A DNA stretch of 50,275 bases from contig DDQW01000064.1 in NCBI GenBank assembly GCA_002342805.1, forward strand, positions 1-50,275, given 5' to 3'. Source of the DNA: Clostridiales bacterium UBA2432 (GTDB lineage Bacteria > Bacillota > Clostridia > Lachnospirales > Vallitaleaceae). This document shows, one piece after another, positions 17,205 through 24,732 of the stretch (the first letter of the stretch is position 1; every line of letters starts with the position of its first letter). Made by a program: the position numbers and the translations under genes. The notes beneath the pieces were generated by a model. That model ran no database searches. It saw only the letters and a program-made list of their open reading frames with translations, and was not told the DNA's origin.

Positions 17205-17537
17205 TTATAAACCCATCTGTCCTAATTTTTTTGCGATTGAATACGAGGATTCTTTTGAAGATAATAGCACAACATCTTCTGTCTTTGCCTTTTCAACAGC
17301 ATCTTCGTCAATAGAAAAACCTTCTGATACAATAATACAGCCCACATCTGCCAAGGTTGCGACGGCTATAATATTTATGTGGCTTTGAACAGTAATCCAA
17401 ACACAATTTTCAGGCGCCTTCCCCATGACAACACTAAGCAAATCACCGACATAGCCATCATTAATCTCACGATTCAATTGTTCTTCCCCTGTAATAATCT
17501 TTAAACTTAACGGTTCAATTATATCTTTAATTTTCAC
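17205..17537 (-). CDS. DRTGG-domain protein (second copy)
   Basis: 110 residues, all one DRTGG-type domain: an LKIITGEEQLNREI start, a GYVGDLLS segment near 28-35 and alternating strands such as DVGCIIVSEG. DRTGG domains occur in CBS/PPase regulatory proteins and as small proteins beside clostridial [FeFe]-hydrogenase genes. Ligand binding is presumed but not shown. It shares layout with the DRTGG gene at 19294, suggesting duplication. It lies between hydS and the downstream GHKL ATPase. Confidence 0.75.
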   Translation of the reverse strand: MKIKDIIEPLSLKIITGEEQLNREINDGYVGDLLSVVMGKAPENCVWITVQSHINIIAVATLADVGCIIVSEGFSIDEDAVEKAKTEDVVLLSSKESSYSIAKKLGQMGL

Positions 17538-17548
17538 ACTAAAACCTC

Positions 17549-18868
17549 CTATTTTTTGTTTTCCATGTGTCGAATTGATGGTGGCATTTTCCCTGCAAGA
17601 CTAACCATATTTTGGGCAACGTCGCGAACTTTTTCACGTAACATAAAGATGCAGTCTTCTATATTTGCATTGCCCTGAACGATGTCTTCCGCAAGCGCAT
17701 GACACGTCGGTGCTCCACATGAACCGCAATCGATTTGAGGTAAGGTTTCAAAAATTTGCTCAAGACGTTCCATTTTCTGGAGGGCAATGGTCATATCATC
17801 ATCAAGTTTCATCACTTGTTTATTTTTTAATGAATATTGCCAATCAAGATTGATTGTGTCCCTATACATATCTAACTCTCTTGTCTTTCCAAGAGAATTT
17901 ATGTATTTTTTGACTTTGGACATTCTGTTGGTCGCAACAAATGAATTTTCCACCGTAAGAGGACCTCCTAAACACCCGTTTGTACATGAAAGGCATTCAA
18001 CAAATTCAACATCCAACTTATTGTTTTCAACGCGTTCGAGAATCTCGATGACATTTTCGATTCCGTCAACAGCAACGTGATTATAGACCTTTGAGGCTAG
18101 CCCTTCTCCTCCTGTTGCTGCCCAACCAATACCTCGACTTGTAGACGTTTGAAGTATCTCCACTTCTTCCGGTCGCATATTTTTAATAATCGGTAGCATT
18201 AATTTATAAACATCTTTAATCGAAATAATCCCATCGACTTCTGAATGATCGAATGTATGGGGATATCTTGAATCTGTTACCTTTGCAGCACAAGGGGTTA
18301 TAAAAAAGATGCCGATATCTTCAGAAGGAATTCCTTTTTTCACTAAATATTGGCGCGCATACCTTGCACTCGCCTCTTTTGGGGAGATTACAGGCAAAAC
18401 ATTTGGAATCAATGAAGGAAATCGCATCTCTACAAGCTTAACGATAGCAGGACAAGCACTTGATATCATCGGAGAAGCTGTTTTTCCTTTTTCCATAATT
18501 TGACGGCTATATTCTGTTACAATTTCGGCAGCTCGTGCCACCTCATAGACTTCGTCAAAGCCTATTTTTTTTAAGGCTGTTAAGATAATATTTGGATCGC
18601 GAATTTTTTTGAACTGAGTATACAGTGTTGGCGCCGGAATGGCTACTTTATATTTATATTCATGAATTTTTTCAAACGAATCCGTCATTGCTTTTTTTGC
18701 ATGACTTTTGCAGACCCGAATACACATGCCACAATCGATACATCGATTATCCGTTATTTCTGCTTTTGAATTACGAACACGTATTGCTTCAGTTGGACAT
18801 CGTTTTATACAATCGGTACACCCAATACATTTTTCCCAATCCAATGTTACTGAATGTGAAGTTCCCAT
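17549..18868 (-). CDS. Sensory-type [FeFe]-hydrogenase (HydS-like)
   Basis: 439 residues. Two N-terminal [4Fe-4S] sites are present (C14, C17, C20, C24 and C43, C46, C49, C53). The H-cluster domain keeps all four ligands: C139 (SACPA), C193 (TPCAAK), C295 and C299 (CTNGC). The proton-transfer cysteine of catalytic enzymes, in TSCCPAW, is Ala138 here; the first methionine of MPC is threonine, and the Met of the third motif is Leu293. This Cys-to-Ala change is the hallmark of HydS-type putative sensory hydrogenases. A C-terminal cluster motif (C381, C384, C389, C406) follows, and no PAS domain is seen, which suggests the group without PAS. Probable cytoplasmic H2 or redox sensor. No maturation genes (hydEFG) are in the window. 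Confidence 0.85.
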   Translation of the reverse strand: MGTSHSVTLDWEKCIGCTDCIKRCPTEAIRVRNSKAEITDNRCIDCGMCIRVCKSHAKKAMTDSFEKIHEYKYKVAIPAPTLYTQFKKIRDPNIILTALKKIGFDEVYEVARAAEIVTEYSRQIMEKGKTASPMISSACPAIVKLVEMRFPSLIPNVLPVISPKEASARYARQYLVKKGIPSEDIGIFFITPCAAKVTDSRYPHTFDHSEVDGIISIKDVYKLMLPIIKNMRPEEVEILQTSTSRGIGWAATGGEGLASKVYNHVAVDGIENVIEILERVENNKLDVEFVECLSCTNGCLGGPLTVENSFVATNRMSKVKKYINSLGKTRELDMYRDTINLDWQYSLKNKQVMKLDDDMTIALQKMERLEQIFETLPQIDCGSCGAPTCHALAEDIVQGNANIEDCIFMLREKVRDVAQNMVSLAGKMPPSIRHMENKK

Positions 18869-18896
18869 AAATGCTTCCTCCTAGATTTAAACCATA

Positions 18897-19310
18897 TCAT
18901 TGAATATCAAAGGATATTTCGACAATTGTTCCGACATTCACTTCTGAATGTACTTTTAAATGATCGCTATAGCGTTTAATATTCGGCAGTCCCATTCCAG
19001 CCCCAAATCCCATTGTTCTAGCTTGCTCAGAGGCCGTTGAGTAGCCCGCTTGCATTGCTAAGTCAATATCCGGTATCCCCGGTCCATGATCTTCAAGTCG
19101 TACAAATATATTTGTTGGTGTGACTTCAGCAACGATTTTTCCACCATTTGCATGAATAACCATGTTAATCTCAGCTTCGTACATTGCAATTGCAATTTTA
19201 CGTATTAAATTTGATGGGAGTCCTAGTTGCTTTAATGTCGTTTTAAATTTTGATGAGGCAACACCTGCATCAATAAACTCATTTCCTTCTACTTCATAAG
19301 TGAATTTCAT
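18897..19310 (-). CDS. RsbW/SpoIIAB-like serine kinase/ATPase, HydS cluster
   Basis: 137 residues from ATG 19310; a TTG three codons earlier lies too close to the GGAGAGG site. GHKL boxes are visible: YEAEINMVIHANGG near 44-57 (N box with E and N), DHGPGIPD near 73-80 (G1) and GFGAGMGLPN near 100-109 (G2). Size and motifs match the anti-sigma/switch-kinase family. No anti-anti-sigma (STAS) or sigma gene is nearby. It overlaps the preceding DRTGG gene by 17 bases and precedes hydS by 28 bases. Inferred role: partner of the HydS sensor. Confidence 0.8.
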   Translation of the reverse strand: MKFTYEVEGNEFIDAGVASSKFKTTLKQLGLPSNLIRKIAIAMYEAEINMVIHANGGKIVAEVTPTNIFVRLEDHGPGIPDIDLAMQAGYSTASEQARTMGFGAGMGLPNIKRYSDHLKVHSEVNVGTIVEISFDIQ

Positions 19311-19665
19311 CGTGAGCAATTTCCTCTCCTAGTAATCCTTGCTGAAATAATAAGCCAGATGCTGTAAACAATGAATGCGTCGTTCGTATAATAACGATAT
19401 CTCGTTCATTGGCCATGTCAATAATATCTTCTGAGGGTTTTTTGCCTCTTACAATTAGAATTGCTTTTATATCTAACATTTCAGCCGTTCGGATAACTTG
19501 CGGATGGATAAGGCCGGTTAATAGCAAGACATTATTTTGAACATAAGCTAGCACGTCACTCATAAGGTCACAACTGTACCCATAATCAATTTCATCTTCA
19601 AGCAATTCTGACTTACCACAGATTAATTCGCCATTTAATATATTTAGTACTTGTTGTATTTTCAT
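19294..19665 (-). CDS. DRTGG-domain protein (first copy), first gene of HydS cluster
   Basis: 123 residues, a single DRTGG-like domain: LNILNGELICGKSELL, then the GYSCDLMSDVLAYV segment and IKAILIVRGK strand. It resembles the copy at 17205 in order of motifs (G-Y-x-x-D-L-[LM]-S) but is clearly diverged. It starts the five-gene cluster behind a promoter at 19692-19720, with an AGGAGG site. It overlaps the RsbW-like gene. Its ligand and biochemical role are not known. Confidence 0.75.
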   Translation of the reverse strand: MKIQQVLNILNGELICGKSELLEDEIDYGYSCDLMSDVLAYVQNNVLLLTGLIHPQVIRTAEMLDIKAILIVRGKKPSEDIIDMANERDIVIIRTTHSLFTASGLLFQQGLLGEEIAHDEIHL

Positions 19666-19691
19666 AAATTCCTCCTAGATAATGTGTCTAT

Positions 19692-19720
19692 ATTTTAACA
19701 GTAAAACGCAATAAAGTAAA
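19692..19720 (-). promoter_or_regulatory. Promoter of the HydS cluster
   Basis: TTTACT (19715-19720) and TAAAAT (19692-19697) on the minus strand with a 17-base spacer, 27 bases upstream of the start codon. Divergent from the chemoreceptor promoter about 50 bases away. Confidence 0.55.
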
Positions 19721-19769
19721 TGATACATTGTTATAGAAAAAAGTTTATTAGCATTTTTTACTAAATATG

Positions 19770-19798
19770 TTGAATAATTACATATTATTCTGTAGAAT
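19770..19798 (+). promoter_or_regulatory. Promoter of the chemoreceptor gene
   Basis: TTGAAT (19770-19775) and TAGAAT (19793-19798) with a 17-base spacer, 20 bases before the start ATG, which would leave a very short leader. A motility-type (sigma-D) promoter is not evident. Confidence 0.5.
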
Positions 19799-19817
19799 AA
19801 CAACAGGAGGTATTGTT

Positions 19818-21770
19818 ATGAAAAAAAGATTATCTGTATTATCAAGGAAAGCTTCAAATGATCCATATATGCACAAAATAAAAGATTGGGATTTTACGGA
19901 ACGATTTGATTCAACCAATGTCAATTCTACAAATGATTCTCCTTATTATGAAATTTATGTGGACTACAAAACGTATTTTTCTGAATTTTCCAATGCCTTT
20001 AATGAAGTGATGGATGTCTCGAGTAAATTAGAAGGTATTATTCAAGATCTCTCGGATTCATCAGAGCAAATAAAAGATGCATCTTCTTATATTGCTGACG
20101 GAGCGAATCACCAAGCAAAAGATGTTGCTACAGGACTGGCATTAACCGAACAACTTGCCGAAAGCTTAAATACAATGGAAAGTCGTTCAAAAGCCCTCAT
20201 TGATTTAGCCAACTCCATGGGTCAAGTAAATTCTGCCGGCCGGGAGTCCGTTGATGGTCTTATAACAAATCAAGAAAAAAACCAAAAAGTTATTACAACA
20301 ATCACAGAAGAAATATATAAAGTTTTAGAAAAAACAGAGAGCATTAATGATATCACCAATGTTCTCTACACTATTGCAGAACAAACGAATTTGCTTGCCC
20401 TTAATGCATCTATTGAAGCGGCACGAGCAGGAGAAGCCGGAAAAGGTTTTGCCGTCGTCGCTGATGAAGTGCGTAAACTATCTGAAGAAAGTCGAAAAGC
20501 CAGTAGTGACATCAATGATTCTATACTTATGGTCACCAATGAACTCAATGATTTGAAAAATGTTATTGATGAGTCGACGGATATATTTAACGCACAAAAA
20601 AAATCCGTTAACGATGTTGTTGAAAGTTTCGATAAAATCAATGCATATATTTTAAAATTCATTGAAGAACAAGTCCACTTTAATGACGAGTTTTTAGGAT
20701 TAAGCGAACAAAAAGATGAACTTGTTTCTATGATGAATAATGTGGCGTCTGTCGTTGAAGAATCAACAGCAACAACCGAGGAGTTAGCAAGCTTAACCTT
20801 GTATCAAAATAGCTCTACATCCATGCTTACTCAAATGACCGAACTGCTTTCAGAGTATGTCGATAAAATCAATCAAGATTTTCAACGCGTTCAAGTCGAT
20901 GTGGCCACGTCAAAAACCATCTCTATTGCAATGATTTTTGATATTGATGTTCCCTTTTGGCATCCAACAAGATACGATGCGGAAAAAGCGGCAAAAATAT
21001 TTAATTATTCTATTGATTTTTTTGCACCGAAGTCTCGTAATACCGCAACTGAGGAAATGAAAGAAATTACAGAACAATTAATAGAAAACCATTATGATGC
21101 AATTGCTATTAGTCCAATTTATTCAAAAGATATTGTAAAAAATCTTCAAACTTGTGTTAAAAATGGTAGTCGTATCATTTTCTTAAATTCTAAATTAGAG
21201 GATGTTCCATACGAAGCTCTCATTCAAACGGATGGATACAATGCAGGAAAAAGTGCTGCTAAGGTAGCTGCAAAAATTACGAATAATCGAGGAAAAGCAA
21301 TTGTTGGCCGCTGGCAAGATGTTACGATTGATGCCATTGATCAAAGAGCCATAGGTTTCATCGAAGCTATAAAAAAAGAGACAAATTTAGAAGCTGTTTC
21401 CTACCCTATTCCTAGTGACGGCGATGATGATAAAATATTTGGCGTTATTGATAAAATGTTATTAGCTCATCCTGACATCAATGTTTTATTTACGACAGAT
21501 ATTAATTGGGGGGAACATGCAGCAAAATATATTACGCGACGAAAGCCAAACTTTTCATTAATTACTATGGATTATACAAAAGAAATATCCGGATACATTG
21601 AGTCGGGAGCGATTTCTTGTGCTCTATCTCAAAGAAATGCAACATGGGGATCGATGACCATTGAATTTGTTAGTGCCCTTCTTGAAGGTAAAGCAATTAC
21701 CAAATATACCGATACAGGAACTTTTGAAGTAAATGCATCAAATATAAGTATTTTTAAAAAACGAATATAG
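19818..21770 (+). CDS. Soluble methyl-accepting chemotaxis protein with C-terminal substrate-binding domain
   Basis: 650 residues from the ATG at 19818, chosen for its ACAGGAGG site. No signal peptide or transmembrane helix is visible, so it should be cytoplasmic. Residues about 50-360 form the long helical signalling bundle, with the highly conserved hairpin tip (EQTNLLALNASIEAARAGE and GFAVVADEVRKL) near 186-223. Residues about 367-650 resemble a periplasmic-binding-protein domain of the ribose/galactose type: MIFDIDVPFWHPT, then AIAISP, NGSRIIFLNSK, TDGYNAG and LFTTDINWG strands. The usual chemoreceptor order (sensor first, signalling last) is thus reversed and the sensor domain is intracellular. 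It probably signals to CheA/CheW in response to a cytoplasmic ligand; the ligand is unknown. Confidence 0.9.
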   Translation: MKKRLSVLSRKASNDPYMHKIKDWDFTERFDSTNVNSTNDSPYYEIYVDYKTYFSEFSNAFNEVMDVSSKLEGIIQDLSDSSEQIKDASSYIADGANHQAKDVATGLALTEQLAESLNTMESRSKALIDLANSMGQVNSAGRESVDGLITNQEKNQKVITTITEEIYKVLEKTESINDITNVLYTIAEQTNLLALNASIEAARAGEAGKGFAVVADEVRKLSEESRKASSDINDSILMVTNELNDLKNVIDESTDIFNAQKKSVNDVVESFDKINAYILKFIEEQVHFNDEFLGLSEQKDELVSMMNNVASVVEESTATTEELASLTLYQNSSTSMLTQMTELLSEYVDKINQDFQRVQVDVATSKTISIAMIFDIDVPFWHPTRYDAEKAAKIFNYSIDFFAPKSRNTATEEMKEITEQLIENHYDAIAISPIYSKDIVKNLQTCVKNGSRIIFLNSKLEDVPYEALIQTDGYNAGKSAAKVAAKITNNRGKAIVGRWQDVTIDAIDQRAIGFIEAIKKETNLEAVSYPIPSDGDDDKIFGVIDKMLLAHPDINVLFTTDINWGEHAAKYITRRKPNFSLITMDYTKEISGYIESGAISCALSQRNATWGSMTIEFVSALLEGKAITKYTDTGTFEVNASNISIFKKRI

Positions 21771-21774
21771 AGAC

Positions 21775-21802
21775 TTGCAAATTATCTAAATTGTGTTATA
21801 AT
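21775..21802 (+). promoter_or_regulatory. Promoter of the 85-aa protein gene
   Basis: TTGCAA (21775-21780) and a consensus TATAAT (21797-21802) with a 16-base spacer, starting five bases after the chemoreceptor stop. It predicts a leader of about 110 bases. Confidence 0.6.
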
Positions 21803-21822
21803 AATAACAATAAATGATTCTT

Positions 21823-21876
21823 AAATATAATACTTTTACATGAAATCACCTTTTTTCTACGGAAAGTATTATATTT
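21823..21876 (+). repeat. 14-bp perfect inverted repeat in leader (attenuator or terminator)
   Basis: AAATATAATACTTT (21823-21836) is perfectly complementary to 21863-21876, with a 26-base loop, and is followed by a T-run (21874-21879). It could end chemoreceptor transcripts or attenuate the next gene. Within it, 21840-21881 encodes a 13-residue peptide, MKSPFFYGKYYIF, with six aromatic residues, but without a visible ribosome site. Confidence 0.55.
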
Positions 21877-21921
21877 TTTAAAAATAATTGTTATTAATTT
21901 AACACTATAGGAGGCTAAATT

Positions 21922-22179
21922 ATGTGTAAGGTGTGCAAACCATTCAGAAAATATGAAACAGTTCAATCCCATGATCAACTACTTAAAATCAAAGAAGAAG
22001 CACTCGATTATGTTAAGCAAGGCCTATTACAAATTGCTTATGAGTATGTTGAGCAAGATCAATATCAAGAAACACAATTTTACTGTTCAGAATGTGGATG
22101 CAGGCATATTTTATGGCTTCACACATACTATTTAGCCTGTGGTGGTGAATGGCGTACGCTAGCCCATCAAATGGCGTAA
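21922..22179 (+). CDS. 85-aa Cys-rich protein, unknown function
   Basis: A good ATAGGAGG ribosome site and ATG at 21922 support this short gene. Cysteines are paired at the N-terminus (MCKVCKP) and in the middle (YCSECGCRH), followed by one in LACGGEW, so a zinc-ribbon-like or metal-binding fold is possible. The central part is helical and acidic/glutamine-rich (VEQDQYQETQ). No signal peptide is visible. It has its own promoter and a structured leader, and its 3' end overlaps the convergent aldehyde dehydrogenase gene by 21 bases. I do not recognise the family. Confidence 0.7.
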   Translation: MCKVCKPFRKYETVQSHDQLLKIKEEALDYVKQGLLQIAYEYVEQDQYQETQFYCSECGCRHILWLHTYYLACGGEWRTLAHQMA

Positions 22180-23529
22180 TAATTTAAGCGGTAATTTATA
22201 GGGAGCATATCTAAAAGGAAGGTCAAGCCAATTGGCCTTTTTTAATATGCTTTTTTCATGTGAAAAGGTTTCAAAAGAAGTTTTGCCATGATATGAACCC
22301 ATGCCACTATCTCCAATTCCACCAAATGGAAGATGATGATTAGCAATATGGATCATAGTATCGTTGATCACCCCACCACCAAAATGTAAATCATGAATAA
22401 GTTTATTCACATTTTGTTTGTTTTCACTAAAAATATAACAAGCTAATGGTTTTGGTTTATTGTTCAATGAATGAACAACTTCTTTTAATGAAGAGTAAGC
22501 TATTACTGGGAGAATTGGACCAAATATTTCCTCTTGCATGACCGAAGAGTTTTCATCCGGCTGGTCAATTATGGTTGGTTCAATTTTTAAACATGACTTA
22601 TTTGACCTCCCACCATAGTATATCTTGGATTTTTCTAGTAATTGCTCTAAACGGTCAAAGTGATTTTGATGAATTATTTTTGGATATTGTTCATTGTTAC
22701 ACGGTTTGTGACCATACATTTGCTGTATATATTTTTGCATATAATACATTAGTTCTTTTTTTACATGTTTTTCAACAAGGATATAGTCTGGGGCAATACA
22801 TGTCTGCCCTGCATTAACAAACTTCCCCCATACGATACGTTTAGCAGCAAGTTTAAGATTGGCAGTATGATCAACAATACAGGGACTCTTACCCCCTAGT
22901 TCAAGTGTAACCGGTGTTAATGTATTTGCCGCCGCACGCATAACGTGTCGACCGACTTGAGTGCTTCCGGTGAAAAAAATGTAATCAAAGTTTTCATGCG
23001 TTAATTGTTTTGATATATTTGCATCTCCTAAGATTGTTTGTACATAGGAACTATCAAAACAATCAAGGACTATTTTTTCAATAATCTTAGCTGTTGCCGG
23101 AGCGTATTCGGATGGTTTGATAGTCACACAATTTCCGGCAGCAAGTGCACCGACTAAAGGTTGTAAGGCAAGTAAAAAAGGATAATTCCACGGTGCGATA
23201 ATAAGAACAAGGCCATATGGTTCTTGATAAACATAGCTACATGCAGGTTGATGAACAATCGGCGTGGGCTTCTTTTTTCTTGACATCCACTTGCCAAGAT
23301 GTCGTATTGTATAATTTAATTCTTTATAAAAAATACCGACTTCTGTGGCATATGCCTCAAATTCTGCCTTGTTCAAGTCTAAGTAAAGAGCCTTAATGAT
23401 ATCCTTTTCATAATAGCGAACGATTTCTTTGAGTTTTTTGAGCTGCTGAATACGGAAATGATAACTTTGCGTCTTGCCTTCTAAGAAATACGCTTTTTGT
23501 TGTTTAATTATCCGCGTAAGTAAATCCAT
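22159..23529 (-). CDS. Aldehyde dehydrogenase (class 3/fatty-aldehyde type)
   Basis: 456 residues, the short class-3 length without extra N-terminal sequence. APWNYPFLLALQPLVGA near 112-128 and the NAD-binding TGSTQVGRHVM near 189-199 are typical. The catalytic pair is intact: Glu in LELGGKSP near 209-216 and Cys in NAGQTCIAPDY near 241-251. The C-terminus carries GGVINDTMIH and LPFGGIGDSGMGSYHGK. It oxidises medium or long aldehydes with NAD(P)+; the substrate cannot be told from sequence. It is encoded 29 bases after the lactonase gene and probably transcribed from the promoter upstream of that gene. Confidence 0.93.
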   Translation of the reverse strand: MDLLTRIIKQQKAYFLEGKTQSYHFRIQQLKKLKEIVRYYEKDIIKALYLDLNKAEFEAYATEVGIFYKELNYTIRHLGKWMSRKKKPTPIVHQPACSYVYQEPYGLVLIIAPWNYPFLLALQPLVGALAAGNCVTIKPSEYAPATAKIIEKIVLDCFDSSYVQTILGDANISKQLTHENFDYIFFTGSTQVGRHVMRAAANTLTPVTLELGGKSPCIVDHTANLKLAAKRIVWGKFVNAGQTCIAPDYILVEKHVKKELMYYMQKYIQQMYGHKPCNNEQYPKIIHQNHFDRLEQLLEKSKIYYGGRSNKSCLKIEPTIIDQPDENSSVMQEEIFGPILPVIAYSSLKEVVHSLNNKPKPLACYIFSENKQNVNKLIHDLHFGGGVINDTMIHIANHHLPFGGIGDSGMGSYHGKTSFETFSHEKSILKKANWLDLPFRYAPYKLPLKLLRHLMG

Positions 23530-23558
23530 TTTCTCTCTCCCTCTTCTCCCTTACCTTT

Positions 23559-24590
23559 TTACTCAAGTATTTCTTCAACATAGCTAATTAATGGGATGGG
23601 TATCGAATCGATGTATTTTAATATTGATTTTCCTGTTCGTTGAAGATTAAACACCGATAGTTGCCCACTCTTTTGATTGGCAACAAACACTTCTTTTTCA
23701 TTTTTGCTAAAAGCAATGAGACGTGGCCAATCTCCCATACAATCGATTTCATCAATTTTCGTGCATTTTTCATCTTTAACTTTAAATAGCGACAAGGAAT
23801 TGGGGCCTCGATTCGGTACAATAAGAATCGAATGATCCTTTGTCAAAATACTCGTTCCTACCGCGTTAACATCTTGTTCTGAAGCTTGAATCGTATCAAT
23901 CAATTCGGTCACTTCCCCTGTCGCGTTATCAAAGGCTAATATCATAATACTGTTATTTAATTCATTCATACAATATATGTATCGATCTTCTTTTGATAGA
24001 ATCACTTGTCTGGGGCCTGAACCTTGAGGCAATGAAAATTTAGAATGCTCAACCAAAGGAACTTCTGTGATGTTATCCATATTAAAAACACGAATATAGT
24101 CTCGACCAAGATCAACAGCTAGTAACCATTTTTCGGAATTTGTTATAATTGAACCATGTGCTCTAGCTTCCTCTTTATGGTCATCAGCTGGTGTAAATGT
24201 ATTAATAAACGCCTTTTCTTTTTTGCTAAAAATATGAATATGTCCGCTTCCATAGCAAGAAACAAATATGTAAGCCATATCCGGAGTTGTGTACATATGA
24301 CAGGCACCTGCGCCCTTTATACTGGCCTCATTACTCTTGAATATGCTAATTGGACCTTTAAAATAACTATATGTAGATAGCTTTACTTCTTCATCAAGCT
24401 CATGTAATACATATAGATTCGGTTCCTCCCATGCTAAATAGGATGGATTTTCATTATCAAAAATACCATATCTATAATGCAAACCGTCCTCATCGTAGCG
24501 TATGATGTTAATATCATGGTGTTGTTCGGCATCACTATAGCTTCCGGTAAATAATGTTTTTGAATCAATTAATTTCTTTAATCGTTTCAA
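23559..24590 (-). CDS. Lactonase-family seven-bladed beta-propeller protein
   Basis: 343 residues, starting with TTG at 24590 behind GAAAGGAT. The protein consists of repeated beta-propeller blades typical of the 6-phosphogluconolactonase-like (YkgB/Pgl) family: LFTGSYSD at the start, NPSYLAW, GAGACHMY and RAHGSIITN. QGSGPRQVILS, YIYCMNELNN and the final GDWPRLIAFS also fit. No signal peptide. The family hydrolyses sugar lactones in some members, but others have unknown roles. It forms a two-gene unit with the aldehyde dehydrogenase. Confidence 0.85.
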   Translation of the reverse strand: MKRLKKLIDSKTLFTGSYSDAEQHHDINIIRYDEDGLHYRYGIFDNENPSYLAWEEPNLYVLHELDEEVKLSTYSYFKGPISIFKSNEASIKGAGACHMYTTPDMAYIFVSCYGSGHIHIFSKKEKAFINTFTPADDHKEEARAHGSIITNSEKWLLAVDLGRDYIRVFNMDNITEVPLVEHSKFSLPQGSGPRQVILSKEDRYIYCMNELNNSIMILAFDNATGEVTELIDTIQASEQDVNAVGTSILTKDHSILIVPNRGPNSLSLFKVKDEKCTKIDEIDCMGDWPRLIAFSKNEKEVFVANQKSGQLSVFNLQRTGKSILKYIDSIPIPLISYVEEILE

Positions 24591-24662
24591 TAAATTCAGA
24601 TCCTTTCTTCACTTATATTATGAATGCGGTATATGTATCAAACCATAAACATTCTTGTTTAT

Positions 24663-24691
24663 ATTATATCTTATCGAAGAATCGGATGCAA
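24663..24691 (-). promoter_or_regulatory. Promoter of lactonase-aldehyde dehydrogenase unit
   Basis: TTGCAT (24686-24691) and consensus TATAAT (24663-24668) on the minus strand with an exact 17-base spacer, about 70 bases before the TTG start. Just downstream of the baeRF terminator. Confidence 0.7.
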
Positions 24692-24696
24692 GTTAA

Positions 24697-24728
24697 CAAA
24701 AAAGGGACTTAAATTCAAGTCCCTTTTT
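24697..24728. terminator. Intrinsic terminator after the eRF1-like gene
   Basis: 12-bp stem AAAAAGGGACTT (24699-24710) with AAGTCCCTTTTT (24717-24728) and a 6-base loop. T-rich on the minus strand, four bases after the stop at 24733. Confidence 0.9.
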
Positions 24729-24732
24729 ACTA

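Noticed and set aside
17549..18868. Catalytic [FeFe]-hydrogenase (HydA)
   Set aside because: The proton-transfer Cys is Ala138 and the other loop residues also differ from catalytic enzymes.
20366..20662. Minus-strand open frame inside the chemoreceptor gene
   Set aside because: It is a shadow of the strongly conserved signalling domain, with no ribosome site.
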